Below, one piece after another: positions 4,412 through 6,039 of a stretch of 6,039 nt of DNA. A program made the translations under genes and the position numbers. A model generated the notes under the pieces. The model ran no database searches, had not been told where the DNA came from, and saw only the letters and a program-made list of their open reading frames with translations. Where the stretch lies: positions 1-6,039 of the forward strand of contig JAIEIQ010000241.1 in NCBI GenBank assembly GCA_029065305.1. Reading direction: 5' to 3'. The DNA comes from Oscillospiraceae bacterium. Lineage in GTDB: Bacteria > Bacillota > Clostridia > Oscillospirales > Oscillospiraceae. How positions within the stretch are numbered: position 1 is the stretch's first letter; the number at the start of each line of letters is the position of its first letter.

Positions 4412-5629
4412 TTACTGCTTGACCTCCTCTTTTTTCTCCGGCTCCTCCGGCCATACCGGCTCATGGGTGGCGTAGCTGGCGGAGGCGGTGGGCAGGCCCT
4501 TCCGCTTCAGGCAGTAGGTGGAGTAGGTCCGCACCGCCGTGTAGACGCAGGCGAACAGGGGAACGCCGAAGAACATCCCCGCCACGCCCCACAATCCGCC
4601 GCCCACCAGAATCGCCACGATAACCCAGAAGCTGGAGAGGCCCGTGCTGTCCCCCAGGATCTTGGGCCCCAGAATATTGCCGTCGAACTGCTGGAGGGCG
4701 AAGATGAACACCAGGAAATACAGGCACTTGATGGGACTGTCCAGCAAAATGAGGAAGGCGCAGGGGATGGCCCCCAGAAACGGCCCGAAGAAGGGGATCA
4801 CGTTGGTCACGCCCACCACCACGCTGACCAGGGGGGCATAGGGAAACTGGAACCAGGAGGAGAAGAAGAAGCACAGCACGCCGATGATCAGCGAGTCCAG
4901 CAGCTTTCCCCGGACGAAGCCGGAGAAAATGCGGTCCGTGGCCTTGGCCCCCCGAATGAGGAGGGCGGCCTTCTCCTCGGAGAGGAAGGTGTAGCACAGC
5001 CGGCACCCGGAGGCTCCAAAGCCCTCCTTGGTGGCCAGCAGGTAGACGGAGACAATGACGCCGATCAGGATGTTCTTGAGGAACACCATGGCTCCCACCA
5101 CCCCGCCGGTGAGCGCCTGCATAGCCACCTGGATCTGGGGCACTACATTGTCCCGCAGCCAGGCCAGACCCTCCTGGTAATACCGGTTGAAGAGGTCCAC
5201 CGCCTGCTGGGCCAGGGCGGGGTTGTTCTCCAGCAGGCGCTTCACCCAGGCGGAGATGGTCTGGTAGTAGCTGTCCACGTTTCCGACCAGCTGGCGCACG
5301 CTCTTGTACAGCTCCGGCAGCAGGATGCTCAGCAGCAGATACAGTGAGGCTATCACCACCAGCCAGGTCAGCGCCACGGAGACGCCCCGCAGGCGGGTCT
5401 TTTTCCCCGGTCTCCGGCGGAAGAGGACAGCCTCAAACCAGTTGACCATGGGGGCCAGCAGATAGGCCATGAAGGCCCCGTAGAGCACCGGGGCCAGGAT
5501 ATGGATCAGCTTGCCCAGATAGGCGATGACAATGCTGCCCCGAAAGACCACGTCATAGATCAGCAGAATCGCGCAGACCACGCACACCGCGGTCAATCCC
5601 CATTGGAAGTAGTGGCTGTCCCGTCTCAT
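4412..5629 (-). CDS. AI-2E transporter family (PerM/YtvI-like) membrane protein
   Basis: A 405-residue multi-pass membrane protein of the AI-2E transporter (formerly UPF0118) family. Hydrophobic segments lie at about 11-28, 33-60, 84-104, 178-199, 245-262, 266-297, 301-313 and 333-368, with a hydrophilic stretch at about 106-170 typical of the family. Conserved motifs are GKLLDSLIIG (241-250), VGVTNVIPFFGPFLGAIP (272-289) and QFDGNILGPKILG (314-326), which is the family hallmark. Members have been linked to autoinducer-2 export, Na+/H+ exchange and sporulation-era functions, so the transported substrate here is unknown. The tail (after about 372) is charged and Glu/Lys-rich. GGAGG lies 7 nt before the ATG. 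First gene of a three-gene operon driven by the promoter at 5662-5690 and divergent from a lipid kinase. Confidence 0.92.
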   Translation of the reverse strand: MRRDSHYFQWGLTAVCVVCAILLIYDVVFRGSIVIAYLGKLIHILAPVLYGAFMAYLLAPMVNWFEAVLFRRRPGKKTRLRGVSVALTWLVVIASLYLLLSILLPELYKSVRQLVGNVDSYYQTISAWVKRLLENNPALAQQAVDLFNRYYQEGLAWLRDNVVPQIQVAMQALTGGVVGAMVFLKNILIGVIVSVYLLATKEGFGASGCRLCYTFLSEEKAALLIRGAKATDRIFSGFVRGKLLDSLIIGVLCFFFSSWFQFPYAPLVSVVVGVTNVIPFFGPFLGAIPCAFLILLDSPIKCLYFLVFIFALQQFDGNILGPKILGDSTGLSSFWVIVAILVGGGLWGVAGMFFGVPLFACVYTAVRTYSTYCLKRKGLPTASASYATHEPVWPEEPEKKEEVKQ

Positions 5630-5661
5630 AGGCTCGCCTCCGTAAAATTTGTGTATAATTT

Positions 5662-5690
5662 ATCTTACTCAACTTTTTCTCCGATTGCAA
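5662..5690 (-). promoter_or_regulatory. Promoter of the AI-2E/kinase/DUF3810 operon
   Basis: Minus strand -35 TTGCAA (5690-5685), 17-nt spacer and -10 TAAGAT (5667-5662), with the AI-2E family start codon about 33 nt beyond the -10. The -35 hexamer is self-complementary and is also the -35 of the opposite promoter. Confidence 0.65.
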
Positions 5691-5713
5691 TACTTTCTTC
5701 TCTATGTTATACT
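5685..5713 (+). promoter_or_regulatory. Promoter of the lipid kinase gene
   Basis: Plus strand -35 TTGCAA (5685-5690), 17-nt spacer and extended -10 TGTTATACT (5705-5713). This is a better match to consensus than the opposing promoter. Transcription would start near 5720, about 50 nt before the ATG at 5772. Confidence 0.75.
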
Positions 5714-5771
5714 GCCGTTTGGAAAAGTTTAACCGATTCTTCATAATTTGACGGGAGGTCCAGCAAGCGCC

Positions 5772-6039
5772 ATGGCTGAAAGTCTGCTGTTCATTGTCAA
5801 CCCCCGGGCGGGAAAGACCCGCTCCTCCGCGCCGCTGTTTGAGGCGGCGGGCCTGTTTTCGGAGGCGGGGTATCTGCTCTCCGTCCGGCAGACCCGGGAG
5901 CGGGGCCACGCCGCCCGGATGGTCCGGGAGGAGGGGGGCCGCTTCGACCGGATCGTCTGCTGCGGCGGGGACGGCACCCTCAACGAGACGGTGTCCGGGG
6001 CTATGGAGCTCCCCAGCCCGCCCCCCATCGGCTATATCC
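5772..6039 (+). CDS. Diacylglycerol/lipid kinase (YegS/DagK family), N-terminal 89 residues (3' end cut by window)
   Basis: Start of a soluble ATP-dependent lipid kinase, read directly from ATG at 5772. LLFIVNPRAGKTRS (5-18) is the family's N-terminal phosphate-binding strand and loop. RERGHAARM (42-50) matches the usual T-x-x-x-GHA segment. CGGDGTLNE (64-72) is the catalytic-domain signature of DAGK_cat proteins, where GGDGT binds ATP. Members phosphorylate diacylglycerol or related lipids and feed phospholipid or lipoteichoic acid recycling; the exact substrate is not decidable from this fragment. Full-length members are about 290-310 residues. The GGAGG ribosome binding site (5754-5758) is 13 nt before the ATG, longer than usual, and no better in-frame start is present. 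Divergent from the AI-2E family operon, with which it shares a promoter region. Confidence 0.92.
   Translation, partial: MAESLLFIVNPRAGKTRSSAPLFEAAGLFSEAGYLLSVRQTRERGHAARMVREEGGRFDRIVCCGGDGTLNETVSGAMELPSPPPIGYI

Noticed and set aside
4064..5347. Long plus-strand open frame of 427 codons opposite the AI-2E and kinase genes
   Set aside because: It lies antisense to two well-supported genes, has a Gly/His/Gln/Glu-rich composition typical of the reverse of GC-rich coding DNA, and has no recognisable motif or ribosome binding site.

Overview
The window looks like a chromosomal segment of a GC-rich gut Clostridia member, plausibly Oscillospiraceae (Flavonifractor or Lawsonibacter-like). The grounds are strong AGGAGG ribosome binding sites, sigma-A type promoters, GC-rich codons and the gene families present. 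The taxonomic placement is an inference. A visibly A+T-rich island at about 1040-1830 interrupts the GC-rich background and looks acquired.

Layout. (1) 1-1081, minus strand: the first 294 codons of a guanine deaminase gene (guaD), cut by the window edge. A complete leader precedes it, with a promoter, a purine (guanine-class) riboswitch aptamer and an intrinsic terminator. The base of the terminator stem uses part of the aptamer P1 3' strand, so the switch may turn expression on when purine is bound. (2) 1096-1787: a two-unit tandem duplication with a period of about 346 bp. Each unit carries a 60-residue ribbon-helix-helix (RHH) protein gene on the minus strand, a hairpin at its end and palindromic candidate operators upstream. 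The operators differ between units, and so do the predicted DNA-reading residues of the two proteins. (3) 1781-2223, plus strand: a small lipoprotein gene with a His/Cys3 metal-site-like domain. Its promoter overlaps an operator of the second RHH unit. (4) 2247-2817, minus strand: a yjdF (DUF2992) gene with its own promoter and a structured leader, probably the yjdF-class riboswitch, in which the Shine-Dalgarno sequence is perfectly complementary to an upstream segment. (5) 2814-5629, minus strand: a tight three-gene operon encoding an AI-2E/PerM-family membrane protein, a small P-loop kinase and a DUF3810 membrane protein with a HELAH motif. (6) 5772-6039, plus strand: the start of a diacylglycerol/lipid kinase gene. 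It is transcribed divergently from the operon, and both promoters appear to share one self-complementary -35 hexamer.

The region therefore holds two riboswitch-controlled genes involved with purines or aromatic compounds, a duplicated small-regulator module next to a surface lipoprotein, and a membrane/lipid operon pair. No phage, IS element, CRISPR array, tRNA or rRNA is visible. The strongest leads are the duplicated RHH/operator module, the logic of the guaD riboswitch and the shared -35 divergent promoter.
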